The notes under the pieces were generated by a model. It was not told the origin of the DNA and made no database searches. It saw only the letters and a list, made by a program, of their open reading frames with translations. From NCBI RefSeq assembly GCF_040222955.1, contig NZ_JAVKCA010000009.1, positions 248,001-312,000 on the forward strand: a stretch of DNA of 64,000 nucleotides, in the 5' to 3' direction. Below are positions 7,427-17,700 of this stretch, in pieces. How positions within the stretch are numbered: position 1 is the stretch's first letter; the number at the start of each line of letters is the position of its first letter. Position numbers and translations under genes: made by a program. The stretch is from Marinoscillum sp040222955 (GTDB lineage: Bacteria; Bacteroidota; Bacteroidia; Cytophagales; Cyclobacteriaceae).

Positions 7427-8698
7427 ATGACTACAAATACTACCCATACGGCTTTTTATCCGGAGGTAGAAGAGGTAAAAAAAGCACACAATATACTCAG
7501 CAAGGTGATCTATAAGACCGCCTTGCAGTATAGCTTCAATCTGAGCGAGCGCTATGACGCTCACATCTATCTCAAACGAGAAGACACCCAGATTGTACGC
7601 TCATACAAGATCAGAGGTGCTTATAATAAAATCACTTCGCTTTCTCCTGACCAGCTCATCAATGGGGTAGTATGTGCCAGTGCTGGCAATCATGCACAGG
7701 GTGTAGCATTCTCCTGTTATAAACTTGGGGTGAAGGGCGTGATATTCATGCCCGCTCCCACCCCCAAACAAAAAGTGCAGCAGGTCAAAATGTTTGGCAA
7801 AGACAAAGTGGAAGTGATCCTGGCAGGAGACACCTTCGACGATGCCTATCAGACAGCCATGGAATACTGCACAGTTAATAAAAGCACGTTTGTGCACCCC
7901 TTTGATGACCCCAAAGTCATAGAAGGTCAGGCCACCATCGGCCTGGAATTGTTCAAGGATGCCAACTTCAGCATCGACTATCTGTTCTTACCTGTAGGTG
8001 GTGGTGGATTGTCTGCCGGAGTATCCTCCATCCTCAAAGCCCTGAGCCCGCACACCAAAATGATCGGTGTGGAACCCGCCGGAGCGCCGGCCATGTACGA
8101 GGCGTTTCAACAAGGCAAAGTGGTGACCCTGGAGGAAATTGACAAGTTTGTGGATGGTGCGGCAGTGAAACGAGTAGGTGAACTTACTTACCCGCTCTGC
8201 AAGGCCAACCTGGACGAAATAGCGCTGGTAGACGAAGGCAAGCTTTGCTCATCACTCATCAGCATGTACAATGAAAGTGGCATTGTGCTGGAACCCGCCG
8301 GAGCACTTTCCGTGGCGGTATTGGATCAGTACGAGGATGTGATCAAAGGCAAAAACATCATCTGCCTGCTGTCTGGCAGCAACAATGACATCACCCGCAC
8401 CGAAGAAATCCGGGAGCGATCGCTGTTGCATGAGGAACTCATGCATTACTTTATTATCCGGTTTCCACAGCGCGCCGGAGCACTGAAGGAGTTTGTGGCC
8501 GAAGTACTGGGCCCTGACGATGATATCGTGCATTTTGAATACACCAAAAAGACCTCACGAGAAAAAGGCCCCGCACTCGTAGGTATCGAACTCAAAGCCA
8601 AAGAAGATTTTGAGCCCCTGTTAACCCGAATGAAACAAAGGAATTTTTTCGGCGAGTATCTCAACGAAAAACCAGACTTATTTAGTTATATGATCTGA
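7427..8698 (+). CDS. ilvA: Threonine dehydratase, biosynthetic
   Basis: PLP enzyme deaminating threonine to 2-oxobutyrate, the entry to isoleucine. The catalytic lysine is in RSYKIRGAYN (about residue 60), the SAGNHAQGVAFS phosphate loop follows, and GGGGLSAG lies near residue 190. The C-terminal ~85 residues (from MHYFIIRFPQRAGAL) form one ACT-like regulatory domain, as in the shorter ~420-residue IlvA enzymes. Eight nt after ilvC, so last gene of the ilv operon. Its substrate is made by thrABC immediately downstream. No leuABCD genes are present in this cluster. Confidence 0.94.
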   Translation: MTTNTTHTAFYPEVEEVKKAHNILSKVIYKTALQYSFNLSERYDAHIYLKREDTQIVRSYKIRGAYNKITSLSPDQLINGVVCASAGNHAQGVAFSCYKLGVKGVIFMPAPTPKQKVQQVKMFGKDKVEVILAGDTFDDAYQTAMEYCTVNKSTFVHPFDDPKVIEGQATIGLELFKDANFSIDYLFLPVGGGGLSAGVSSILKALSPHTKMIGVEPAGAPAMYEAFQQGKVVTLEEIDKFVDGAAVKRVGELTYPLCKANLDEIALVDEGKLCSSLISMYNESGIVLEPAGALSVAVLDQYEDVIKGKNIICLLSGSNNDITRTEEIRERSLLHEELMHYFIIRFPQRAGALKEFVAEVLGPDDDIVHFEYTKKTSREKGPALVGIELKAKEDFEPLLTRMKQRNFFGEYLNEKPDLFSYMI

Positions 8699-8708
8699 AA
8701 TATTAGAC

Positions 8709-8746
8709 TTTTGGCATTGGCTTTACCAAGTAGCCAAAGATTTTTT
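8709..8746 (+). terminator. Possible weak terminator between ilvA and thrA
   Basis: ttggct (8717-8722) can pair with agccaa (8732-8737), or alternatively tttggc (8710-8715) with gccaaa (8733-8738); both end just before a run of six T (8741-8746). Six base pairs with a 9-nt or 17-nt loop is weak, so partial read-through from ilvA into the thr genes remains possible. Confidence 0.35.
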
Positions 8747-8794
8747 ATAAAACCTGTAAATGCTGAGGCAATGAGCCGAAGCTAAGCGTCAAAT

Positions 8795-11224
8795 ATGAAA
8801 GTACTAAAATTTGGAGGTACCTCTGTAGGTAGTGAGGAAGCAATCAGACAAGTAGCCAGAATTGTTCATTCATCCATCGATCAGTTGGTGCTGGTCACAT
8901 CTGCCGTAGGTGGGGTCACCGATCAGCTGGTGCACATCGGAGAGCTGGCAGCATCCGGTCGCAAGGATTACGCTTCGTTTATAGAAGGGGTGAAAGTGCA
9001 ACACGAGCAGCTCTATTACAACCTCATAGAGAACAAACCCGACGAGCAATTCTACAAAATCATTGAAGAGTTTGAAGACATCTGCAAAGGCGTGTGGCTC
9101 CTGCGTGAGCTCACCCCGAGGAGCGCAGACTACATCTACAGCACCGGTGAGCGACTTTCTACCCTGATCATTTCAGAGTTTTTCAGAAATGAAGGCATCG
9201 ACGTAACGCTCTACGACAGCCGGAACTACATCATCACCGATGACCATTTTGGTCATGCCCATGTAGATTTCAAAGAAACCACCAAACGACTTAAGGAAGT
9301 CAGCAAGACATTCAGCAAAGTCAATCTGTTTCCGGGATTCATTGCGTCTACGGCTGACAACCAGACAACAACCCTCGGACGTGGGGGATCAGACTACTCT
9401 GCCGCCATACTGGCCGGGGTGCTCAATGCAGATCATTTTGAAGTGTGGACAGATGTGGACGGACTCATGACTGCCGACCCACGGATGGTGAAGCGTGCAC
9501 ATTTTATTGAGCACGTTTCCTATGAAGAAGCCTTGGAACTTTCGCACTTTGGTGCCAAGGTCATCTATCCGCCGAGTATCCAGCCTGCGCTGGAAAAAGG
9601 CATCTCCATTACCATCAAAAATACGTTCAACCCTGACCACCCCGGCACGCTGATCACCAAAGAATGGGACCAGGACAAGGAACTGATCAGAGGTATTTCC
9701 AGTATCAAAGACATCTCACTGGTTACACTCAGTGGCAACAGCATGGTGGGCGTACCGAAGTTCTCTTACCGCTTTTTCAGGGCACTGTCAGAAGCACACA
9801 TCAATGTGATCCTGATCACTCAGTCCAGCTCGGAGCATTCCATCACGGTGGGTATCGACACCAAGGATTCCAAAGCCGCAGTGAAAGCCCTCAATACGGA
9901 GTTTGAAGAACAAATTGAAAGCCATAAAATCGATCCCATACAGGCAGAGAACAGTCTTTCGATCATCGCCCTGGTAGGCTCCAACATGAAAAACCAGGTG
10001 GGCGTAAGCGGTCAGATGTTCAACGTATTGGGTAAGAACGGCGTGAGCATCAAAGCCATCGCCCAGGGATCCTCTGAGCGGAACATCTCCGCCGTGATCG
10101 CCAAGGATGATCTCAGCAAAGCGCTGAACGTGCTTCACGAGAGCTTCTTTCTTTCTGTTACGAAAAGAATCAACCTCTTCATCATTGGTACGGGCAATGT
10201 GGGTAAGGCTTTCATCGAACAGCTGGTGCAGCAATTCACTTACCTCAAAAAGCACCATCAACTGAACATCAAAATCATCGGACTGGGCAACTCCAGACTC
10301 ATGCATTTTGAGAATGACGGCATTCCCCTTTCGAAATGGGAATCGATCCTACAGGCAGGAGAAAAATACTCCAGCGAAAAGTTCTTGGAGAAAATGTACA
10401 GCGCCAACCTGCGAAACAGCATTTTCATTGACATTACTGCCTCTGAAGATGTGGCGGCACTCTATCCGCAGATTCTGAAAAAGAGCATTTCGGTGGTGAC
10501 ACCTAATAAAATAGCGGCCACGGGCCCTTATGCAGACTACCTCAGCCTGAAAGGCATGAGCAGACGCTACGGCAGCCGCTTCCTGTTTGAAACCAATGTA
10601 TGTGCCGGCCTGCCGGTACTCTCAACCCTGAGCGATCTGGTGCGCAGTGGAGATCAGATTCATCAGATCGAAGCGGTGCTTTCCGGTACTTTGGTCTTCC
10701 TTTTCAATGAATACAACGGCAAAACCAAATTTGTAGATGTGATCAAAAAAGCCAAGGAACTGGGCTACACAGAGCCGGATCCACGGCTGGATCTATTCGG
10801 GTCCGATGTGAAACGAAAGATCGTGATTTTGATCAGAGAAAGTGGATACAAATGCGAGTATGAAGACATCCAATTAAACTCATTCTTACCAGAAAGTTGT
10901 CTGGAGAGCAGTTCCGTAGAAGACTTCTACACCAAAGTGGGAAAAGAAGAGGCTCACTTCAAAAACCTGTTTGAAGCTGCCAACAAGGAAGGGAAACGCC
11001 TGAAAGTGGTAGCCAAATATAAAAACGGGCACGGCTCTGTTGGGCTGGAAGCGGTGGATTCAACTCACCCTTTTTACAACCTGGAAGGTAAGGACAACAT
11101 TGTGCTTTTCTATACCAACCGCTACAAAGAGCAGCCTATGGTGATCAAAGGTGCAGGCGCAGGTGCCGAAGTGACCGCCTCTGGCATATTTGCCGATGTA
11201 CTAAGGCTGGCTCAGACCGACTAG
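8795..11224 (+). CDS. thrA: Bifunctional aspartokinase / homoserine dehydrogenase
   Basis: Fused enzyme for the first and third steps of the aspartate-to-threonine route. Residues 1 to about 285 form the aspartokinase (KFGGTSVGS at the N-terminus, TLGRGGSDYSA near 198-208). Two ACT domains follow (about 300-455), the usual site of threonine inhibition. The homoserine dehydrogenase starts with the Rossmann motif GTGNVGKAF (about 465) and contains TPNKIA and the catalytic-domain segment SGTLVFLFNEY. 809 residues, the normal length for the fused form. It leads thrA-thrB-thrC; the 36-nt gap to thrB suggests one transcript. Confidence 0.95.
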   Translation: MKVLKFGGTSVGSEEAIRQVARIVHSSIDQLVLVTSAVGGVTDQLVHIGELAASGRKDYASFIEGVKVQHEQLYYNLIENKPDEQFYKIIEEFEDICKGVWLLRELTPRSADYIYSTGERLSTLIISEFFRNEGIDVTLYDSRNYIITDDHFGHAHVDFKETTKRLKEVSKTFSKVNLFPGFIASTADNQTTTLGRGGSDYSAAILAGVLNADHFEVWTDVDGLMTADPRMVKRAHFIEHVSYEEALELSHFGAKVIYPPSIQPALEKGISITIKNTFNPDHPGTLITKEWDQDKELIRGISSIKDISLVTLSGNSMVGVPKFSYRFFRALSEAHINVILITQSSSEHSITVGIDTKDSKAAVKALNTEFEEQIESHKIDPIQAENSLSIIALVGSNMKNQVGVSGQMFNVLGKNGVSIKAIAQGSSERNISAVIAKDDLSKALNVLHESFFLSVTKRINLFIIGTGNVGKAFIEQLVQQFTYLKKHHQLNIKIIGLGNSRLMHFENDGIPLSKWESILQAGEKYSSEKFLEKMYSANLRNSIFIDITASEDVAALYPQILKKSISVVTPNKIAATGPYADYLSLKGMSRRYGSRFLFETNVCAGLPVLSTLSDLVRSGDQIHQIEAVLSGTLVFLFNEYNGKTKFVDVIKKAKELGYTEPDPRLDLFGSDVKRKIVILIRESGYKCEYEDIQLNSFLPESCLESSSVEDFYTKVGKEEAHFKNLFEAANKEGKRLKVVAKYKNGHGSVGLEAVDSTHPFYNLEGKDNIVLFYTNRYKEQPMVIKGAGAGAEVTASGIFADVLRLAQTD

Positions 11225-11260
11225 TAAACAAATTTTTTTCGAACTCTTGACTTTAGAAAC

Positions 11261-12181
11261 TTGGAAAGCATTCAAGTATTTGCACCGGCTTCAGTGGCCA
11301 ACGTAGGACCGGGTTATGACACTTTTGGCTTTGCCATAGAGCAGCTGGGAGATGTGATTACACTCACCAAACGAAATGATCATAAGCTGAAGGTGCTGAA
11401 AGCCGAAGGTGCCGACCTTCCGACCGATCCTAAAAACAATGTGGCCACGGTGGCCATCCAGTCACTGCTGGACTATCTGGAGAGTGATCAGGGCATGGAC
11501 GTGCACATCAAGAAAATATTCAAACCGGGAAGTGGACTGGGAAGCAGTGCCTCCAGTGCCTCAGGCGCCGTGTTTGCGGCCAATCATCTATTGGGTAATC
11601 CGCTGAAAATCGAAAAACTCCTTGATTTCGCCCTGGAGGGCGAAGCCCTGGCTTCCAAAAGCTATCACGCTGATAATGTGGCTCCTTCCCTGCTTGGCGG
11701 CTTTCAGGTGGTGCGGAGTTACGAACCTTTGGAGCTCTTCCGCATTCCCACCCCTGCTGCATTGCGGGTGCTCATCATTTTCCCGGATGTGGAAATCAAG
11801 ACTTCAGAAGCCAAGGGCTTGATTCCCAAAGAACTTTCAGTGAAGGATGCCCGTGAGCAGTGGGGCAACGTGGGTGCGCTCATCCACGCCATGCATAGTG
11901 AGGATTATTCGCTACTTTCCCATGCGGTGAGAGACCGCATAGCTGAGCCTGTGCGCAAGCAACTGATCCCGGAATATGGCAAGGTCAAACAAACCACACT
12001 TGATTTTGGTGCTGTAGGATTTAACATCTCCGGGTCTGGCCCGAGTATGTTTGCCTTTTTCAAAAGCTCGGAAGCCGCCAAAGCCTGTATGACTAAAATT
12101 GAGAAAATGTACCAAAAGGTGAATCTCCCGGTTATGCTGCATTTGACCAAAATCAATCCGAACGGGTGTCAGATCCTTTAA
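11261..12181 (+). CDS. thrB: Homoserine kinase
   Basis: GHMP-superfamily kinase phosphorylating homoserine. The family's N-terminal APASVANVGPGYDTFGFA is at residues 8-25 and the ATP-binding glycine/serine loop GLGSSASSASG is near 91-101; GFNISGSGPSMFAF near 255 is the third GHMP motif. 306 residues. No ATG exists in frame between the upstream stop and the conserved N-terminus, so TTG at 11261 is the likely initiation codon. Lies 15 nt before thrC. Confidence 0.94.
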   Translation: MESIQVFAPASVANVGPGYDTFGFAIEQLGDVITLTKRNDHKLKVLKAEGADLPTDPKNNVATVAIQSLLDYLESDQGMDVHIKKIFKPGSGLGSSASSASGAVFAANHLLGNPLKIEKLLDFALEGEALASKSYHADNVAPSLLGGFQVVRSYEPLELFRIPTPAALRVLIIFPDVEIKTSEAKGLIPKELSVKDAREQWGNVGALIHAMHSEDYSLLSHAVRDRIAEPVRKQLIPEYGKVKQTTLDFGAVGFNISGSGPSMFAFFKSSEAAKACMTKIEKMYQKVNLPVMLHLTKINPNGCQIL

Positions 12182-12196
12182 AAGAACCAAAGCAAA

Positions 12197-13480
12197 ATGA
12201 AATTTTACTCTACCAATGGCCAGTCCAGTCCGGTATCCTTTAAAGAAGCCGTCATCAAAAGCCTTCCCTCAGACAAGGGGCTTTACTATCCCGAGGAAGT
12301 ACCGGAGCTAGATTTCCTGTTTTTGGAAACCCTCGATTACTACTCGCTCCCACAAATTGGGTTTGAGGTACTGAGACAATTCTGCAAGGATGACATTCCT
12401 GAAGCCAAGCTTCAGGAAATCCTGGAGGGTGCCCTCAATTTTGAGCTTCCGGTGGTAGAAGTGGAAAAAAACATCTATTCCCTGGAGCTGTTTCATGGCC
12501 CCACCTATGCCTTCAAAGACGTAGGTGCCCGGTTTCTGGCCAGGTGTCTGGGTTACTTCAACGAAACAGAAAACAAAGAAGTCACCATACTGGTGGCCAC
12601 CTCTGGTGATACCGGCGGGGCAGTAGCTTCGGGCTTCTATGAAGTACCCGGAGTGAATGTAGTCATCCTGTACCCGAGCGGTAAGGTGAGTGACCTTCAG
12701 GAAAAGCAGCTCACCACGCTGGGCAAAAACATCAGAGCCATCGAAGTTCAGGGCAACTTTGACGACTGCCAGGCCATGGTCAAAAAGGCCTTTCATGACG
12801 AAGACATCAATGCAAGGCTGAACCTAAGTTCGGCCAACTCTATCAACATCGCGCGGTGGTTGCCTCAGTCCCTGTACTATTTTGAAGCGTACAAACAACT
12901 CAAAAAAGACAAGCTGGTGGTCTCTGTACCATCCGGAAACTACGGCAACATCACGGCCGGTATGCTCGCCAAGAAAATGGGATTGCCCATCCATCGGTTC
13001 ATTGCTGCCAGCAATGCCAACGACGTGGTGCCCAGGTACCTGATCGACGAACAATATTCGCCCCGGCCTACAGTGCCTACCTTGTCCAATGCCATGGATG
13101 TGAGTGATCCAAGCAACCACCCCCGGATGCTGGAACTGCACCAAAAGCGCTTCAAAGACATCATCCAACACATCTCTGGTTTCACACTCAATGATGAGCA
13201 AACCCTGAGAGTGATGAAGGAATGCCATGATGCCAATGGCTACACAATGGACCCGCACGGAGCCATTGGGTATGCCGCCCTGAAAGCTGGTCTACAAAAG
13301 AAGGAAACAGGACTCTTCCTGGAAACCGCTCACTACAGCAAGTTTCTGAGTACGGTAGAGCAAGCCCTGGGAAAAAACATACCACTGCCCGACTTTGTGT
13401 CAGACCTGATGAAAAAAGAGAAAGAAGCCGCACTGATCGGTAATGACTACCAAGCTTTTAAGGAATACCTGATTGGGTAA
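12197..13480 (+). CDS. thrC: Threonine synthase
   Basis: PLP fold-type II enzyme turning O-phosphohomoserine into threonine. MKFYSTNGQSSPVSFKEAV is the typical threonine synthase N-terminal domain; the PLP lysine is in TYAFKDVGARF (about residue 107), and the phosphate-binding VATSGDTGGAVASG and SVPSGNYGNITAG segments are present. 427 residues, normal. Last of thrABC; its product feeds IlvA encoded just upstream. The next gene is convergent and no terminator hairpin is visible in the 47-nt gap. Confidence 0.95.
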   Translation: MKFYSTNGQSSPVSFKEAVIKSLPSDKGLYYPEEVPELDFLFLETLDYYSLPQIGFEVLRQFCKDDIPEAKLQEILEGALNFELPVVEVEKNIYSLELFHGPTYAFKDVGARFLARCLGYFNETENKEVTILVATSGDTGGAVASGFYEVPGVNVVILYPSGKVSDLQEKQLTTLGKNIRAIEVQGNFDDCQAMVKKAFHDEDINARLNLSSANSINIARWLPQSLYYFEAYKQLKKDKLVVSVPSGNYGNITAGMLAKKMGLPIHRFIAASNANDVVPRYLIDEQYSPRPTVPTLSNAMDVSDPSNHPRMLELHQKRFKDIIQHISGFTLNDEQTLRVMKECHDANGYTMDPHGAIGYAALKAGLQKKETGLFLETAHYSKFLSTVEQALGKNIPLPDFVSDLMKKEKEAALIGNDYQAFKEYLIG

Positions 13481-13527
13481 CAAATGAAGTTTTCTGAAAG
13501 GAAACAATCACTGATTCCACAAACTAT

Positions 13528-14052
13528 CTAAGGAATGTATTGCATATCGAAACGGCCATCGGTGATTTTTACAGTATCGCAATCCGCTGTGACCGTGGAA
13601 AACTCGAAGGTGCCGGAGATAGTGAAATCAGACTTATTGATATTTGTAAACTCTACGAACCCTTCATATGTATTTTCATACTCATAATAACAAATTGGCG
13701 GATCCATTCTTGTTCGATATCTTGACCGAAAGTTAGATGTTACACCTAGTTGATAGTTTGTGTTTTCTAATAAGGGGTCATCTAGAATGAGGCGAATACT
13801 CTTTGTTATGTTAGACTTTTCTTGCTCTGCTCCAAACTGAACAACCCCCCCCTGATATATTGCTGACATTCGTGACGTATTTGTCACTACAAACGCCCCC
13901 CCATTTACCAGGCAGCCAAAAGTATTTTCACCGGTGGTCGTCAGAGGCGGGAGTTTTTCCAGCTCCGTAGGTTCGTGAATGCCCAGGCCCAGGTCGCAGG
14001 AGATGCACAGACCAAGGGAGATAAACAGGGCAAAAGTGAGTAGGGTCTTCAT
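13528..14052 (-). CDS. Small lipoprotein, DUF6252-like
   Basis: About 174 residues, starting at the ATG at 14052 (a TTG two codons earlier is less likely). MKTLLTFALFISLGLCISCD is a lipoprotein signal with the lipid cysteine at residue 19. The segment LPPLTTTGENTFGCLVNGGAFV is the hallmark of a family of Bacteroidota lipoproteins of unknown function that I associate with DUF6252. No catalytic motif is visible. Convergent with thrC and divergent from the next gene, so monocistronic. Confidence 0.6.
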   Translation of the reverse strand: MKTLLTFALFISLGLCISCDLGLGIHEPTELEKLPPLTTTGENTFGCLVNGGAFVVTNTSRMSAIYQGGVVQFGAEQEKSNITKSIRLILDDPLLENTNYQLGVTSNFRSRYRTRMDPPICYYEYENTYEGFVEFTNINKSDFTISGTFEFSTVTADCDTVKITDGRFDMQYIP

Positions 14053-14205
14053 AGGCAATGGTTCTTAACTCTAATATAGAAAGAGAAATTAATTGGAAGC
14101 TAATGGTTGTGTGAAGTTTTAGTTACCGTGCGCTCGGCCTCACCTCCAAAGTAGGGTTTTTTAAACACCTCCCGTTTTACACTCAACTAATCGGAAATCC
14201 AACCT

Positions 14206-14697
14206 ATGATGAGTGTGAAAAAAGCCGTGGGCCTGCTGGGCCTCCTCCTTATCCTCCAGACTCCCTCCTCCGCACATAGCGAGATGGCAGGTCAGCTGAC
14301 CTTTGAGAATTTCAGGAACGAACTCTACGTCAAAAGCATCATCGACAAGCGCATGCTCAGTCTGGCACTGATGCAGGAAGCAGACTGCACACCTGATCAG
14401 ATGATTTCCATCTGCGGAGATGCGTACCTGCAGGCGCACATCCAGATCACGGTCAATTGTCAGCCGGTTACTTATGAGAAGCTTTCGGTAACGCTCGAAA
14501 AAAACACGGTGGTCTATGCCTACCGAATGATCAAAGCAGATGAACCCATTGCTTCCATAGGTGTTAGTAGCGATTTCCTTCTCCAATACAACGATCATGC
14601 TTTTGTGCGTACTCAGTTTGCCATCGATGATGTGACCAAATCATTTGACCTCAAGGCCTCCAGGAAAACCATTGAAGCCTCCTTCATTCAGCCATAA
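14206..14697 (+). CDS. Secreted protein of unknown function
   Basis: 163 residues with a signal peptide (MMSVKKAVGLLGLLLILQTPSSAHS). The mature part has two cysteine-containing stretches (EADCTPDQMISICGD; VNCQPV) and an alternating strand pattern reminiscent of small DUF6702-type periplasmic proteins, but I cannot assign a family with confidence. It precedes the YHYH-domain T9SS protein by 30 nt in the same direction, so the two are probably co-transcribed. M1 or M2 could be the start. Confidence 0.55.
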   Translation: MMSVKKAVGLLGLLLILQTPSSAHSEMAGQLTFENFRNELYVKSIIDKRMLSLALMQEADCTPDQMISICGDAYLQAHIQITVNCQPVTYEKLSVTLEKNTVVYAYRMIKADEPIASIGVSSDFLLQYNDHAFVRTQFAIDDVTKSFDLKASRKTIEASFIQP

Positions 14698-14727
14698 ACC
14701 ATTTTTCTAACCCGCAACCCCTGACTT

Positions 14728-17700
14728 ATGAAAAAGTTGATACTCTTAATTGCCATGATGCCACTCTTCGCCTACGGACAGACCTGTGTGCCGGAGGATA
14801 TCTACGCCGTGGAAGATGCCAATGCCGTGTGCTACGAAATCGTAGACAATGTCCGGCATTTCTATACCAACAACTACCCTGACCACACGGACAGTTACAA
14901 CTCACCCTTTGATCTCCTCACCAGTGATGCAGAGTATTCCATCTGTGCCTATCCGGAAGAAGCGAGTGAGTTCACACCGCTGTATGAAGAAACCGAAACC
15001 ACCAAAGGTTGTACTTTCACCTACACCTTTGGGGTGGGCGTGAATGGGGTGAAGTATGATCCCAGCTCTGCTGAGTATTTTGAAAACACCTCCACCGGCG
15101 AAAACAACATAGACTGGCACGTGGAAGCCCGCTACATCTTTAGCGCCAACTTTGGGAACAATGGTGGCCACCTGAATCCATTCGGAGAATACCACTACCA
15201 CGACGTGCCGGCAGATTATTTCGCCGATGACCTGAGCATTGATGGCTCGGCACACTCGCCCATCGTGGGCTACTCGGCCGATGGTTTTCCCATGTACTAC
15301 AAATACATCTATTCGGATCCGGAGGACAACACCAGCGCTATCATGGAAGCCGGTTCGGGCTATACCCTCAAATCTGGCACGCGCCCGGGAGATGGGGTAT
15401 CCGCTCCTGATGGAGACTACACAGGCCTTTATTATGAAGACTATGAATACTTCTCAGCCAACACCGTCCTCGACGAGTGCAACGGCAGATATGGGGTCAC
15501 GCCGGAGTATCCCTACGGTACATACTACTACGTCCTCACGGACACTTATCCGTATATCCCACGTTGTTTCAAAGGCACTTCCGTAGACAACACCTTCCGT
15601 GTGGGGCCAGGCCCCTCCTGTCCGGAATCCACAGCAGAAACGGACTGTGCAGTGGCAGTAGCCGGCTGCATGGATCCATTTTCAACTAATTACAACCCTA
15701 ATGCGAATGTGGACGATGGTAGCTGCACCTACTCCTCCACCTGTGAAACCAGCATTTTCGTTGCCTCACAGGTCGATGCTTCCTGCTTTGGAGAAGCAGA
15801 CGGTACGGTCACCATTTCCGTCTCCGGTTTTGGGGACACCCCCACCTACGAATGGACAGACGGGGGTACTTCCGAAAGCAGAACCGGACTGGCTGCTGGT
15901 ACCTATACGGTGACAGTCTCCGGTGACGACTGCACAGATGAACTGGAAATAACCATCACCGAGCCAGCTGAGATCACCTACTCTGTTTCCGCTACGGATG
16001 CCACTTGTGGCGGCACTGACGGCACCTTAACATTCGCAGCATCAGGAGGCGCCGGAACTGATTACGAATACAGCATCGACAATGGCTCAACCTATCAGGG
16101 TTCCGGTCTCTTTGACAACCTGGCAGCAGGTAGTTATTCCGTACTCATACAGGAATCTTCGTCAGGTTGTGAGATCACAGCCTCTGGTACTGTGGGCGAA
16201 TCAGGTGCGCCGGATGCCCCGGCTACCTCAGGAGATGCCAGCTATTGCTTCGGCGAAACACTCGCCGCAATGACTGCCACAGGAGGGAATGGCACCCTCA
16301 CATGGTACGCGGATGCTGATCTGTCCACAGCACTTGCTACAGGTGGAGCGTACATGCCTGGTGAGTCCATCGGTACGACAGTCTATTATGTTACAGAAAC
16401 GCTTGACAATTGTGAAAGTGTAGCTTCCTCTGTTAGCATCACAGTAAATGCCCTGCCGGAAGTTCAGGCTTTGGCAGATAATACAGCCATTTGCGCTGGA
16501 GAATCCGTCACGCTCACGGGCTCAGGAGCAGCCACCTACCTTTGGGATCAAGGCATCACTGACGGTGAAGCCTTCATCCCGGAAGCAACAGCCACTTACA
16601 CATTAACCGGTACTTCCTCCGAGGGCTGTTCTTCTTCCGATCAAATCACCATTACGGTACTCAACCTGCCGGAGGTAAGCGCGAGTGCATCGGCAACTAC
16701 CCTATGCTCGGGAGAGACCGTGACACTCACCGGATCCGGGGCCCTTACCTATGAATGGAGTCAGGGCGTAGAGGATGGGATAGCCTTCACGCTGGAGGAA
16801 ACTACCACTTTCACGGTCACAGGGACGAATTCGGATGGCTGTACTGCCTCAGCGGAAATCACCATCAACGTGGAGGATGCAGAGGTTCAGGCCAATACCT
16901 CCTCAGAAAGCATTTGTCTGGGCGAGTCTGTCACCCTTTCCGGGTCCGGCGCCACCACCTATAGCTGGAGTGGGGGAATCATAGATGGTGTGCCCTTTTC
17001 TCCTGAAGAAACCACCACTTATACAGTGACTGGTACCGGGGACAACGGCTGCAGTGCGTCAGATGAAATTACCATTGTGGTGAATATGCTGCCCACGGTA
17101 GTAGCCAGCGCCACATCCCTATCAGTGTGTAGCGGAGAGGAGATTACCCTCACAGGATCAGGTGCGGATACTTATATGTGGGATCACAACGTGACGGACG
17201 GGGAAAGCTTCATCATAGCATTGACCACCACCTTTACTGTCACAGGTACGGATGCCAATGGCTGTACAGCCTCAGATGCAATCACGATCACAGTCAATGA
17301 GGCTCCGCAAATCACTGCTACGGCCAGTACTACGGAGATTTGTGCAGGTGAAACCGTAACACTCAGTGGATCCGGAGGGACCACTTACGAATGGGACAAT
17401 GGCGTCACCGATGGAGTGCCCTTCACTCCCACACAGACAACAACGTACACGGTCGTGGGAACAGATGATCACGGCTGCTCGGGTACCGCTCAGCTCACCA
17501 TCACAGTCAACCAAGCCCCAATGGTGACGGCCAGCTCCACAGCCACCACCCTCTGTAAGGGTGAAAGCATAACCCTGACAGGATCCGGTGCCAGTAGCTA
17601 TACATGGAGCGGTGAGGTGGAAGATGGGGTGCCCTTCGCCCCTACGGCAAGTGGGGTGTATACGGTGACAGGTACCGACACCAACGGCTGCTCTGCGAGT

